Positions 16,901 through 24,751 of a stretch of 31,093 nt of DNA are shown one piece after another (position 1 is the stretch's first letter; every line of letters begins with the position of its first letter). A program made the position numbers and the translations under genes. The stretch is taken from NCBI GenBank assembly GCA_036733345.1, contig DAINAR010000037.1, forward strand, positions 1-31,093, read 5' to 3'. The notes under the pieces are model-generated. The model did not search any database. It saw only the letters and a list, made by a program, of their open reading frames with translations, and was not told the DNA's origin. This DNA is from JAFGMQ01 sp036733345. Its GTDB lineage: Bacteria > Desulfobacterota > DSM-4660 > Desulfatiglandales > Desulfatiglandaceae.

Positions 16901-19900
16901 TGATTCAGGCGCAGCCTATATTTTCAAACGAGATGGAGATAGCTGGAATGAGAAGGCCAGAATCATAGCAAGTGATGCCGCTTCAGGAGACTATTTTGGA
17001 AATTCTGTGTGTATAAACGGCGATTACGTGATTGCAGGAGCTAAATATGATGACGAAATCGGGACATCATCAGGATCGGCTTATATATATGCAATAACCA
17101 ATGTGGAAATAGAGGCTAATCCTGTGGGGATTTCAATTGGAGACTCAAGCACCCTGTCATGGAATTCCGTTCATGCTGATTTCTGTAACATCGAACCCGG
17201 CATCGGCAGTGTTGATCCTTCCGGATCAATTGAAGTGTGGCCCGCAGTTTCCACAACTTATACTATAACGGCTTCCGGCCCTGTAATCATGGCCGAAAAC
17301 TTTGTTTCAGTTATCGTAGCCGATCCTTCCATGCCTCCGGCCGTAAATATGAGTGCTGATCCGGAGACGATATATTCAGGGCAAAGCTCCATACTGTCAT
17401 GGGATACGAGCAATGCCTTGTCCTGTGTTATCGAGCCGGATATTGGGGAAATTGATCTCAGCGGCTCTATCAATGTATCGCCGACCCAGGATACCACATA
17501 CACAATAACCGCCTCCAATGCTGGCGGAAGTATCACGGACAGGGTTACTGTCAGGGTTGAGCCTTACCCGAAGCCGACTGTGAGTATTTCCGCAGCCCCG
17601 GAAGCTATTCAAAATGGAGATTCGACCATTCTTTCATGGACAACAGCCTTTGCTTATACGTGTGAAATAGATCAGGGCATAGGCGCAGTTGATGTGGAAG
17701 GGACAATCCAGATATCGCCTGCCGAAACCACCACATATATAATTACAGCTAAAGGCCCGGGCGGTGCAAGTTCAAGCAGTGTCACCGTAACCGTAACCGG
17801 CCCTCCGACTATCGAGATAATAGAGCCGGATGCTCCGAATGATGCGGCTGACGCAGGTTTTACCATAAAATGGACGGACACGGCGCCTGAGGCTGATGCG
17901 CAGATCTCTCTGTTCTATGATACGGATGATACAGGAGAGGACGGAACGTTGATTGTGTCCGGCCTGAGAGAAGACCCTGACGGACAGATAGGCGACCTGT
18001 ATGCATGGGATACAGGACAGGTATCGGAAGGGATCTATTATGTTTACGCCGTGATTGATGACGGAATTCACGAACCTGTTGTTGATTATAGTTGCTGTCC
18101 CGTAACAATCCTGCACACAATTCCGGATGAATTCAAAATCACGGCAACAGATGCGCAAGAAAATGACGGCTTCGGATATTCCGTATCCATAAGCGGAGAC
18201 TATGCTGTTATTGGTACTTATACTGATCACTACCGTATGTGGGCGGATTCTGCATATATCTTTAAGAGGGAAGGCGCCGTCTGGGTTGAGCAGGAGAAGC
18301 TCACACCGGGAGATGCGGAAAAAGACAATAATTTTGGGTGCTCCGTATGTATAAGCGGAGATTGCGCTATTATTGGTGCAGATAATAGCAAGGATGGCAC
18401 AGGTGCTGCTTATATTTTCATGCGTGATGGTTCCGAATGGAATGAACAGGCAAAAATTACCGCCAGTGATGGTTATTCAAATGGCTATTCAGGTGACACT
18501 TTTGGTAATTCAGTTTCCATAAGCGGCGACTATGCTATTGTTGGCGCTTATGCTAAAGATGACGGTGGGCCATACACAGGCGCTTCGTATATATTCAAAA
18601 GTGATGGTTCTGCCTGGACAGAACAGACTAAACTTACTGCAAATGATGCAGCAGATTATGATCAATTCGGATATTCGGTATCCATATGCGGGGACTACGC
18701 TATTGTTGGCGCCATCGGTGATGATGACGGTGGTAACTATTCAGGTTCGGCCTATATATTTAAACGTGATGGTTCTGAATGGACAGAGCAGGCAAAAATA
18801 ACCGCCAGTGATGCAGCATCGAGTGATAATTTTGGCTATTCTGTTTCCCTTAGTGGAGACTATGCAATTGTTGGTGCTTACAGTGATGACGATGCAGGGA
18901 ATTCATCCGGCTCGGCCTATATATTTAAACGTGATGGTTCTGAATGGACAGAGCAGGCAAAAATAACCGCCAGTGATGCAGCATCGAGTGATAATTTTGG
19001 CTATTCCGTATCCCTGAGCGGAAATTATGCTGTTGTAGGCGCTTACCGTGATGATTCATGGGCCGGATCGGCCTATATATTCAAGCGTGATGGTTCTGTC
19101 TGGACAGAACAGACTAAACTCACTGCAAGTGATGCAGAACAATATGACAATTTCGGATATTCTGTTTCCATAAGCGGAGGTTATGCAGTTATAGGCGCTC
19201 CTTATAATGATGACGATGGTGACTATTCAGGATCAGCCTATATTTACCCTGTCCTGGGCGGTGACCTGCCGACCGTAAGCCTGAGTGCATCTCCTGATAT
19301 AATATTGGCAGGGGATTCATCAACACTCTCATGGTCATCAACAAATGCGGATTCAGTCAGCATAGACCAGGGCATAGGAAATGTGGATGTTAATGGTTCT
19401 ATCACTGTATCACCGGTAGAGACCACCACATATACCATAACAGCCACAGGCAATGGCGGTACTGCAACCCAAAGCGTGACTGTAACTGTAACCTATCCTC
19501 TACCCTCGGTAATTTTAACGGCTGATCTGGATGCCATAGTGTTCGGAGAATCAAGCGCCCTCTCATGGTCATCAACCAATGCGGATTCAGTCAGCATAGA
19601 CCAGGGCATAGGCAGTGTGGATGTTAACGGATCAATTACTGTATCACCCGCCGAGACCACCACATATACTATCACGGCAGCAGGCCCTGGCGGCACTGCA
19701 ACGCAGAGTGTAACTGTAACTGTGACCTATCCTCTGCCCACAGTAAGCATAAGCGCAAGTCCGGAGATCATACAGACCGGAGAATCTTCAACGCTATCGT
19801 GGACTTCCACGCATGCGGCTTCCTGTGTGATTACACCTGATATAGGAAATGTTGATTTAAACGGGTCTGTGCTTGTTTCGCCAACACAAATGACAACCTA

Positions 19901-22088
19901 CACTATCACGGCAACAAGTCCCGGAGGAACATCCAGGGCTTATGCGAGGGTATATGTGGAAAACGGCCCTGTTTACGATTATGGCGATCCGACCCCTGCT
20001 GAACAGGCCCACCTGGAAGCCATTAACCGCGCCCGCCTTAACCCGGCGGCAGAAGCCGCACGCCTGGGGATCGATCTTAACGAAGGCCTTACTGACGGCA
20101 CAATCAGCGATGCTCCGGTACAGCCTTTGACCTTTAATGCAGGATTGCTCAGGGCCGCGTATCTCCACTCAAAAGACATGATCATAAATCAGTATTACAG
20201 CCATGATTCACTTGATGGAAAGGCACCCTCTGATCGCATCCAGGAAGCCGGATATCAGTACCTGGCCTATGGTGAAAATATTGCATACATTGGTTCTAAT
20301 GCTCCGTTAGATGAATATGAGACGATACTGGGATTTCATGATGCACTTTTCCTTGATGAGGGTGTTGAAGGGCGGGGTCACAGGATAAGCATCCTGAACG
20401 GCGAGTATAAAGAAGCGGGACTTGGGGCAGTTTATGGCTCTTTCGATGAATATCCCTGTTCCGCTATATTTACATGTGACTTCGGAACCTCTTCAGTAAT
20501 GCCGACTTCGTTCCTTTTAGGAGTCGTGTATGATGACCAAAACAATGACGGCATCTATACTGCCGGTGAAGGAATAGGAAATGCTGAGATAGTTATTGCG
20601 GAATCCGGATCCGGTACTTTAACTGCCTCTGCTGGAGGCTATGCTCTTCCGATTGCTCCAGGGCATTATACCATAAAGGCGACATTGCCTGACAATCGTG
20701 AGGCAACCCGAGAATTCACTATGGCCGACCAAAATGTAAAGGTGGATTTTCTGGAAAACGAATTTAATTTCCCGCCTCCTGCTGTGGTAATAAGCGCCGA
20801 TCCTGAAGCCGTTGAGGCCGGCAGTTCTTCAACTCTTACATGGAGTTCGACGAATGCGGATTCCGTCACAATAGATCAGGGCATAGGCAACGTGGTTGTT
20901 AACGGATCTGTTTCAGTATCGCCTTCAGCCAGCACTACATATACCATAACAGCAACAGGCCCTGGCGGAACTGCTGTTAACAGGATCACGGTAAGAGTCT
21001 ATGATCCTGCCCGGCCCATATCAGTCAGCATAAGCGCTGACCCTCAAAGCATTGAAGCAGGTGAGTCATTAACCCTGACCTGGACATCAGCCAATGCAAC
21101 TTCGTGTGTTATAGAGCCGGATATAGGGAATGTGGAAATGAATGGGTCTGCTTCCGTATCACCAAAAGAGACCACAACCTATACCATAACCGCTTCAAAC
21201 CCGTCGGACACGGCCACGTCATCCGTCACCGTGACGGTAGCATCTCCCATCAGTCTGGTTATCACAGCCCCTTCAGATGATGATACATTATCAGTGCCAT
21301 ATGTCATGGTTATTGGCACAGTCTCCAACGACAATGGCAGTGAAACTGGCGTAATTGTCAATGGAGTTTCTGCCGTGGTAACCGGGGGACAGCTCGTGAC
21401 AAATCATGTCCCCTTGCAGCGAGGAGAAAACACCATAACCGTGAATGCAAGGGATACTAACGGATTCATTGCAAGTGCAAGCGTCACTGTAAATGCTGCA
21501 ATAGCCGAAGATTATATTAAACTGACACCAGACAGTGAGTCGGGCACAGCACCTTTTGAGACAACGCTTACCGTGGAAAGGTCATTCACATTTACCAGTC
21601 CGGCCATCACATACACAGGGCCTGGTGTGGTAGAGTTTTCAGACAACCCGAACGAAAATGAGTACACGGTGAAGATGACAACGCCGGGGATCTATTATTT
21701 TACTGCAAGTGCGCAGGATGACCAGAACAGCACATATACGGACACTATTGCAGTACAGGTGCTCGATAAGACCGAGCTGGATGTCTTGCTGAGGGCCAAG
21801 TGGGAAGGGATGAAGGCGGCGCTTGCAAATCAGGATATTCAAAGTGCACTGGAATATTTTCATGAAGGCTCAAAAGAAAAATATGAGGAAATATTTAATC
21901 TGCTTATAGATAGATTGTCTGATATTTCCTCGGCAATGCGTGAAATTGAATTTGTAAGTTCCAAAGATAAAATGGCCAAATTCAGGATTAAAAGGGAAGA
22001 AGAGATTCAAGGTCAGACTTATGATATTACTTATCATATTTATTTCGTGAAAGATCTTTATGGACTTTGGGGAATAGAGAGCTTTTGA
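10989..22088 (+). CDS. Giant multidomain surface protein (Ig-like, FG-GAP propellers, CAP domain)
   Basis: A single intact frame of 3699 residues. Approximate order: signal peptide 1-33; VPTLSEWG (174-181) plus a hydrophobic helix, KKGNQRLRR and a second hydrophobic helix (to about 224); a LDGNVDDW domain; Ig-like module 1 (287-358); glucodextranase-like (363-442); two CARDB domains (448-563, 567-679); carboxypeptidase-regulatory-like (690-774); DUF2135-like (783-913); putative Ig (923-1011); Ig modules 2-8 (1014-1554); Ig-like; seven-bladed FG-GAP propeller (1666-2037); Ig modules 9-11; Ig-like; second seven-bladed propeller (2379-2757); Ig modules 12-14; CAP/SCP domain (2996-3173) retaining His, GEN, GHR and Glu cavity residues; SdrD-like B domain; Ig modules 15-16; PKD-like; a helical NTF2-like C-terminus (3594-3699). 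It is probably displayed at the cell surface for adhesion or binding; the ligand is unknown. It is likely the first gene of the 22-29 kb operon. Domain names are by eye. Confidence 0.85.
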   Translation: MNIMPLVQIFRNLRLLFSVFTVLIICLPANSWSGVLEPNYFYEVLLDVDGSSGGNVTVKQLGKTTVKKSIDYKIRALSYLSDPLSGPSNAMVLGTQVLKWNETAFEIINTDSTSYPIGINTGKENSHTVEIALDLADLGNPNGIIRGLFHASNAEGLSDFSEDFQIDPGSDTAVPTLSEWGMIILAALIILLALATIKKGNQRLRRLTLIILAVISVAVIARATGFMLDGNVDDWSGIDPAITDTAGDSSTGDPWEDILYGFVQREGNMLYFRVDINPAVPQVPPEVTLSADPEAIEAGDSSTLTWTSANAISCIIGPGTGNVDLNGSVSVSPTETTTYSITATGPGGTAADSVTVIVNNSVDPLNVTITNPADGTGFAKSPIIVTGTLSRAGATVFVNGIRAVVVECNFMTENVPLNVGSNEIKALAEQGGEIAEDKITIFLTDIDLEPFQVQITSFNQDVQSLKVSGQVIVTVLNNGNGNVSVPYNLVLFEDADFSGAYEEEKDNFLAETSVDLGPGAGASQDVYLKFFGNLLFRDNLLHVFVDSQNDLDESNESNNLASAMPPGIDLSASLLRLDDTGCPDAITLAVRMGNSGGTHVSPGVSAAFYDGDPQSGGVLIGKAVSAMQLEPGQYEDLTLVCAGPSSGTRTIYACVDDDGSGASLLDETNEENNVASSDMSICPALPDQNSISGVVLDAVTGNFISGAVVTLYTEADGQPDIMIGQWTTGDKGDFKFSNLDPGSYILIGSANGYINGDRYSVLPSGQILTHQDIVLSPVLGPGETRIILTWGENPKDLEAHLTSPNPDGCRHHCFYWDKGIPGANLDLDDTDSFGPETITITQRASGTYRFYVHDFTNCKSSTSQGLSNSGALVKVYFGSGEPPAVFSVPAFPGTVWHVFDLDGDTGEVTPVNRMTFQDEPGKIDFPVITSSPVKTTTWGAPYTYQVEAVDPDLDMLSYTILKGPDGMSVDPFTGLIEWTPATGQGGKHGVEVQVSDGRCGDDTQEFYVNVNYMPIVNFTVEPCSGFNPGGDITLTWTTERADTVVIDQGIGEVSASGSLTIPSPDEPVAYTLTALNTAGEVQKTVPQKPTVSFWANPKQISEWESSTLTWDCRCAVTCRIDQGIGEVDLGGSMKVTPASLPAAYKLTATNGAGETSARLNFSVCTIPMVNISAKPVCEWVPGDAVTLSWSSYCADECEIDHGIGSVSLNGSMVVRPNEPTTYTISAMKTDYPFLTRDAIRIPVMKLTEVYFSAYPLYLKPGESSTLFWITECWDTCTIDQGIGEVAPNGSLRVTPDNLPATYKLTATNEHGSVCEDVTLYPLQSPNPSPIATFSASPAVLKIGQTATLTWTTENAFSCSILPGIGEVPLSGSVTFQPDKNTSYALVVTGPGGTITRYATVYFVRPAAQILADPATINCGGTSTLRWIFSNATRCFIDSGIGDVQLGGSINVSPQADTTYTITANGPGGTASDKVTVFVSKPTVQIQADPMTIDCGDSATLTWASNGADVCRIDQGIGDVGLNGSISVSPQSTTTYTITAADSCNAITDAVTVTVLYPPSIKITAPCTDNARANRSFTIKWTDADADDDADISIFYDSDGSGEDGTLIVAGLHEDPDSQGDEYIWDTSVLPEGTYYIYAVIDDGMHDPVVKYSDGTITIEHIPPSIEAKLNAGDASQYDQFGYAVSLSGDYAVVGTPYDDDNGYSSGAAYIFQRNGSAWLEQAKLTAHDASSYDDFGYSVSISGDYVIIGAYNDSSIGTSSGSAYVFKRDEDTWIEQAKLSAGDAAEGDCFGYSVSINGDYAIIGAPWKNYSYDEAGAVYIFKRDGSVWNEQAKLTASDAYKKDSFGYSVSINDDYAVVGAPYDDDGGEESGAAYIFKRDGDSWIEQAKLKAADAAPYLEFGESVSISGDYTLIGAPWASTAYIFKREDSVWIEKTKLTPGYEAEYNQFGCSVSLSSDYAMVGASRDDDAFDDSGAAYIFKRDGDSWNEKARIIASDAASGDYFGNSVCINGDYVIAGAKYDDEIGTSSGSAYIYAITNVEIEANPVGISIGDSSTLSWNSVHADFCNIEPGIGSVDPSGSIEVWPAVSTTYTITASGPVIMAENFVSVIVADPSMPPAVNMSADPETIYSGQSSILSWDTSNALSCVIEPDIGEIDLSGSINVSPTQDTTYTITASNAGGSITDRVTVRVEPYPKPTVSISAAPEAIQNGDSTILSWTTAFAYTCEIDQGIGAVDVEGTIQISPAETTTYIITAKGPGGASSSSVTVTVTGPPTIEIIEPDAPNDAADAGFTIKWTDTAPEADAQISLFYDTDDTGEDGTLIVSGLREDPDGQIGDLYAWDTGQVSEGIYYVYAVIDDGIHEPVVDYSCCPVTILHTIPDEFKITATDAQENDGFGYSVSISGDYAVIGTYTDHYRMWADSAYIFKREGAVWVEQEKLTPGDAEKDNNFGCSVCISGDCAIIGADNSKDGTGAAYIFMRDGSEWNEQAKITASDGYSNGYSGDTFGNSVSISGDYAIVGAYAKDDGGPYTGASYIFKSDGSAWTEQTKLTANDAADYDQFGYSVSICGDYAIVGAIGDDDGGNYSGSAYIFKRDGSEWTEQAKITASDAASSDNFGYSVSLSGDYAIVGAYSDDDAGNSSGSAYIFKRDGSEWTEQAKITASDAASSDNFGYSVSLSGNYAVVGAYRDDSWAGSAYIFKRDGSVWTEQTKLTASDAEQYDNFGYSVSISGGYAVIGAPYNDDDGDYSGSAYIYPVLGGDLPTVSLSASPDIILAGDSSTLSWSSTNADSVSIDQGIGNVDVNGSITVSPVETTTYTITATGNGGTATQSVTVTVTYPLPSVILTADLDAIVFGESSALSWSSTNADSVSIDQGIGSVDVNGSITVSPAETTTYTITAAGPGGTATQSVTVTVTYPLPTVSISASPEIIQTGESSTLSWTSTHAASCVITPDIGNVDLNGSVLVSPTQMTTYTITATSPGGTSRAYARVYVENGPVYDYGDPTPAEQAHLEAINRARLNPAAEAARLGIDLNEGLTDGTISDAPVQPLTFNAGLLRAAYLHSKDMIINQYYSHDSLDGKAPSDRIQEAGYQYLAYGENIAYIGSNAPLDEYETILGFHDALFLDEGVEGRGHRISILNGEYKEAGLGAVYGSFDEYPCSAIFTCDFGTSSVMPTSFLLGVVYDDQNNDGIYTAGEGIGNAEIVIAESGSGTLTASAGGYALPIAPGHYTIKATLPDNREATREFTMADQNVKVDFLENEFNFPPPAVVISADPEAVEAGSSSTLTWSSTNADSVTIDQGIGNVVVNGSVSVSPSASTTYTITATGPGGTAVNRITVRVYDPARPISVSISADPQSIEAGESLTLTWTSANATSCVIEPDIGNVEMNGSASVSPKETTTYTITASNPSDTATSSVTVTVASPISLVITAPSDDDTLSVPYVMVIGTVSNDNGSETGVIVNGVSAVVTGGQLVTNHVPLQRGENTITVNARDTNGFIASASVTVNAAIAEDYIKLTPDSESGTAPFETTLTVERSFTFTSPAITYTGPGVVEFSDNPNENEYTVKMTTPGIYYFTASAQDDQNSTYTDTIAVQVLDKTELDVLLRAKWEGMKAALANQDIQSALEYFHEGSKEKYEEIFNLLIDRLSDISSAMREIEFVSSKDKMAKFRIKREEEIQGQTYDITYHIYFVKDLYGLWGIESF
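18747..19006 (+). repeat. Perfect 95-bp duplication within the second FG-GAP propeller
   Basis: Bases 18747-18841 recur exactly at 18912-19006, a period of 165 bases or 55 codons, which is one propeller blade (blades 5 and 6). Other blades are much more diverged, so this blade was copied recently while the propeller kept seven blades. Confidence 0.9.
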
Positions 22089-22120
22089 AATCCCAACAAG
22101 GCTATTTAAGGAGACCCGAC

Positions 22121-22663
22121 ATGCGCACAAAGCAATCGATTTTTTCACTGATTTTGATCTCGATACTGTTAACCATGTCCACCTCTGCCTGTGGAAGGTG
22201 GATGATCAAGGGACAGGTTGTGGACGCTGAGACAAACAATCCTATTGAGAATGCGGCTGTGCATATTGAATGGCTTAAATCAGGCTCAGGACCTATAGGT
22301 TTAGCCGGCAGTGTCACAGTTGAAGTAGATGAAGATTTGAGTGATGCTGAAGGTCTTTTCGAGGTGCCTAGCTATTCGACACTTTTCAAATGGTATCACA
22401 TGGCAGTCTATAAGAAGGGATACGTGTGCTGGAGCAGTGATGATATCTTTCCCACTTATGAGAAAAGAAAAGGCTTTAGTTTGGAAGACGGCATGGTGAT
22501 CAAGCTCGAGCGGTTTAAGGAGGAGTTCGATAAAGAGAAACATGCTGATTTCACTGTATTTTCAAAAACCGGGATAAGTCATCATCATATATTTGATAAT
22601 GCTATTAAATCGGAAACTGAATTAAGGCGTGAGATAATTAGGAGTAAAAAAGGCAGGAGGTAG
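22121..22663 (+). CDS. Lipoprotein A1, carboxypeptidase-regulatory-like
   Basis: Predicted lipoprotein of 180 residues. ATG 22121 is chosen over an earlier GTG because AAGGAG stands 7 bases upstream and the product then begins with a lipoprotein signal ending STSAC-G (Cys24; the -3 Thr makes the lipobox slightly atypical). The residue after Cys is Gly, which usually permits transport to the outer membrane. The body starts WMIKGQVVDAETNNPIENAA, a carboxypeptidase-regulatory-like beta-sandwich start, followed by AVYKKGYVCWSSDDIFPTYE and a charged C-terminus. Function is unknown. It follows the giant gene by 32 bases and precedes B1 by 6 bases, so co-transcription is likely. Two paralogues follow at 23164 and 24199. 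Confidence 0.85.
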   Translation: MRTKQSIFSLILISILLTMSTSACGRWMIKGQVVDAETNNPIENAAVHIEWLKSGSGPIGLAGSVTVEVDEDLSDAEGLFEVPSYSTLFKWYHMAVYKKGYVCWSSDDIFPTYEKRKGFSLEDGMVIKLERFKEEFDKEKHADFTVFSKTGISHHHIFDNAIKSETELRREIIRSKKGRR

Positions 22664-22669
22664 TATAGT

Positions 22670-23167
22670 ATGAGAAAAGTTTTTTTCTCGATTATTATGA
22701 TTGGATTTTTGTTCTCAGGGAATGCATTTCCCTTTGATAATGAGGAGACTCATCGGAGACTTACAAATGAAGCCGTTGAAAAATCAAAATTTGCAGTTGA
22801 TAAGCACTTAGAAACCAACCTGAATCTACCAGGCGGGATAGAAACATATCTTAAAGGCATCACGATAAAAGATTGGCTTAAGAAAGGCTCTTTCCTTGAA
22901 GACGAACCGAACTGCCGCGCCTCCAATCACTTCCACAATCCCCTGAAAGACTGGACAGAATCGTACATGAGCGATCAGACGTGGTATATCAACTGGTGGT
23001 GTTCGTCTGGTGAATATCCCCCTCAAAATATCAACTCAGCAGTGCACTGGGCAACAGGTTATACGGCGCCCGCGCCTGCCGGCTTAAATAAACCAACGGG
23101 TAACCAGTGGGACTGGGATCATGCCAGAGAGCATTACATCTTTATGATTGAGGGAGAGACATCATGA
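22670..23167 (+). CDS. B1, short zinc-phospholipase C-like exported protein
   Basis: Protein of 165 residues with a signal peptide (MRKVFFSIIMIGFLFSGNAF) and the N-terminal part of the zinc-dependent phospholipase C/P1 nuclease-like domain seen complete in B3: FDNEETHRRLTNEAVEKS, then RASNHFHNPLKDWTES and WDWDHAREHY. It ends with EGETS shortly after, before the HLVQDMAVPAH helix that carries three zinc ligands in B3, so it should not be an active hydrolase. AGGCAGGAGG precedes ATG 22670. Its TGA overlaps the A2 ATG by 4 bases, and its last codons supply the A2 ribosome binding site (GAGGGAGAG). It is either a truncated duplicate or a non-catalytic partner; the intact frame and signal favour continued expression. 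Confidence 0.75.
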   Translation: MRKVFFSIIMIGFLFSGNAFPFDNEETHRRLTNEAVEKSKFAVDKHLETNLNLPGGIETYLKGITIKDWLKKGSFLEDEPNCRASNHFHNPLKDWTESYMSDQTWYINWWCSSGEYPPQNINSAVHWATGYTAPAPAGLNKPTGNQWDWDHAREHYIFMIEGETS

Positions 23168-23703
23168 GCAAAAGGTCATCGGTTTTTTCACTGTTATTGA
23201 TCTCGATAATATTAACCCTGTCCACCTCAGCCTGTGGAAGGTGGATGATCAAGGGACAGGTTGTGGATGCTGAGACAAACAACCCTATTGAGAATGCGGC
23301 TGTGCATATCGAGTGGTGGAAAATGGGATCAGGCCCCCCGGGATTGGCCGGAAGCGTTCAAGTTGAAGTAGCTGAAGACCTAAGTGATGCAGAAGGCTTT
23401 TTCAACATCCCCAAGTACTCGACTCTATTAAAAGATTTCCGAATGGCGGTTTATAAGAAAGGTTATGTCTGCTGGAGCAATGAAGATATTTTCCCCACAT
23501 ACGAGAAAAGGAAAGGTTTTAGTCTGGAAGACTGCATGGTGATCAAGCTGGATCGGTTTAAGGAAGAGTACGATAATGGGAAGCATGCCATGTTTACTAC
23601 AATGTCCTCAACCAGCAGAAAAGATCTCGGTATTTTTGATACTGCTATAGAATCAGAAAAAGACCTGCGAAGTGATTTTTTAAGAAGAGGCAGGAGGAAA
23701 TAA
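23164..23703 (+). CDS. Lipoprotein A2, paralogue of A1
   Basis: Predicted lipoprotein of 179 residues with signal MSKRSSVFSLLLISIILTLS and acylation Cys24 in STSACGRW. The domain matches A1 nearly throughout (IKGQVVDAETNNPIENAA, MAVYKKGYVCWSNEDIFPTY). It differs most around residues 45-60, the middle (NIPKYSTLLKDF) and the C-terminal 30 residues. Translation is probably coupled to B1 through the ATGA overlap at 23164. The stop is followed one base later by the B2 start. Confidence 0.85.
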   Translation: MSKRSSVFSLLLISIILTLSTSACGRWMIKGQVVDAETNNPIENAAVHIEWWKMGSGPPGLAGSVQVEVAEDLSDAEGFFNIPKYSTLLKDFRMAVYKKGYVCWSNEDIFPTYEKRKGFSLEDCMVIKLDRFKEEYDNGKHAMFTTMSSTSRKDLGIFDTAIESEKDLRSDFLRRGRRK

Positions 23704-23704
23704 A

Positions 23705-24202
23705 ATGAAAAAGACCTGGCCATTGCTTATCATTATCTTTTTTTTGCTTTTTGGAGACACATTTGCTTTTGATAATGAAAATACGCATCAAGAATTGACA
23801 GACGCTACTGTTGACATAGCAAAAAACAAGATTAATACACATCTAAAAACCAACCTGAATCTACCAGGCGGGATAGAAACATATCTTAAAGGCATCACGA
23901 TAAAAGATTGGCTTAAGAAAGGCTCTTTCCTTGAAGACGAACCGAACTGCCGCGCCTCCAATCACTTCCACAATCCCCTGAAAGACTGGACAGAATCGTA
24001 CATGAGCGATCAGACGTGGTATATCAACTGGTGGTGTTCGTCTGGTGAATATCCCCCTCAAAATATCAACTCAGCAGTACACTGGGCCACTGGGTTTACG
24101 GCACCCGCGCCTGGTGGCTTAAAGGAAGCAACGGGCAACCAGTGGGACTGGGATCATGCCAGAGAGCATTACATCTATATGACTGAAGGAGAAACATCAT
24201 GA
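23705..24202 (+). CDS. B2, short zinc-phospholipase C-like exported protein
   Basis: Protein of 165 residues, paralogue of B1 and of the first part of B3. The signal peptide MKKTWPLLIIIFFLLFGDTF and the next 35 residues differ clearly from B1, but 23847-24078 appears identical to 22812-23043 in B1. It ends TEGETS, before the predicted zinc-ligand helix, exactly as B1 does. CAGGAGG lies 7 bases before ATG. Its stop overlaps the A3 start by 4 bases. Catalysis is not expected; a binding or decoy role, or plain duplication debris, is possible. Confidence 0.75.
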   Translation: MKKTWPLLIIIFFLLFGDTFAFDNENTHQELTDATVDIAKNKINTHLKTNLNLPGGIETYLKGITIKDWLKKGSFLEDEPNCRASNHFHNPLKDWTESYMSDQTWYINWWCSSGEYPPQNINSAVHWATGFTAPAPGGLKEATGNQWDWDHAREHYIYMTEGETS

Positions 24203-24750
24203 GCACAAGGTCATCGATTTTTTCACTGTTGTTGATCTCGATATTATTAACCCTGTCCACCTCAGCCTGTGGAAGGTGGATGATCAAGGGACAGGTTGTT
24301 GATGCTGAGACAAACAACCCTATTGAGAATGCGGCTGTGCAAATATCCTGGTGGGAATCAGATTCCGGTCCGATAGGTTTGGCTGGCAGTTTTCAGGTTG
24401 AAGTTGCTGAAGATTTGAGTGACGAGAAAGGCCTTTTTGAAGTCCCAAAATACTCGACACTTTTCAAATGGTATCACATGGCAGTCTATAAGAAGGGATA
24501 CGTGTGTTGGAGCAGCGATGATATTTTTCCAACATACGAGAAAAGGAAGGACTTTAGTCTGGAAAACGGCATGGTGATCAAGCTGGAGCGGTTCAAGGAC
24601 GAATACGATAAGGAGAAACATGCTAATTTTACGACAATTTCAGCGATTGGCAGAAAGGCTCCTGGACTATTTGATGAAGCCATTCAATCAGAAAGAGAGC
24701 TACTTTATGAAAAAGCCCAGAAGAGAAGGAAAGACAGGAGGAGAAAATAG
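24199..24750 (+). CDS. Lipoprotein A3, paralogue of A1 and A2
   Basis: Predicted lipoprotein of 183 residues, signal MSTRSSIFSLLLISILLTLS with Cys24 in STSACGRW. It shares with A1 the block LFKWYHMAVYKKGYVCWSSD at near-identical base level, but its start resembles A2, so it is a mosaic of the two. The C-terminus is very basic (EKAQKRRKDRRRK). Its 3' end contains AGGAGG, which serves the B3 start one base after its TAG stop. Confidence 0.85.
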   Translation: MSTRSSIFSLLLISILLTLSTSACGRWMIKGQVVDAETNNPIENAAVQISWWESDSGPIGLAGSFQVEVAEDLSDEKGLFEVPKYSTLFKWYHMAVYKKGYVCWSSDDIFPTYEKRKDFSLENGMVIKLERFKDEYDKEKHANFTTISAIGRKAPGLFDEAIQSERELLYEKAQKRRKDRRRK

Positions 24751-24751
24751 C

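Noticed and set aside
24620..24751. Upstream extension of B3 to 24620
   Set aside because: It overlaps A3, lacks a signal peptide, and the ATG at 24752 has AGGAGG and begins a clear signal sequence.
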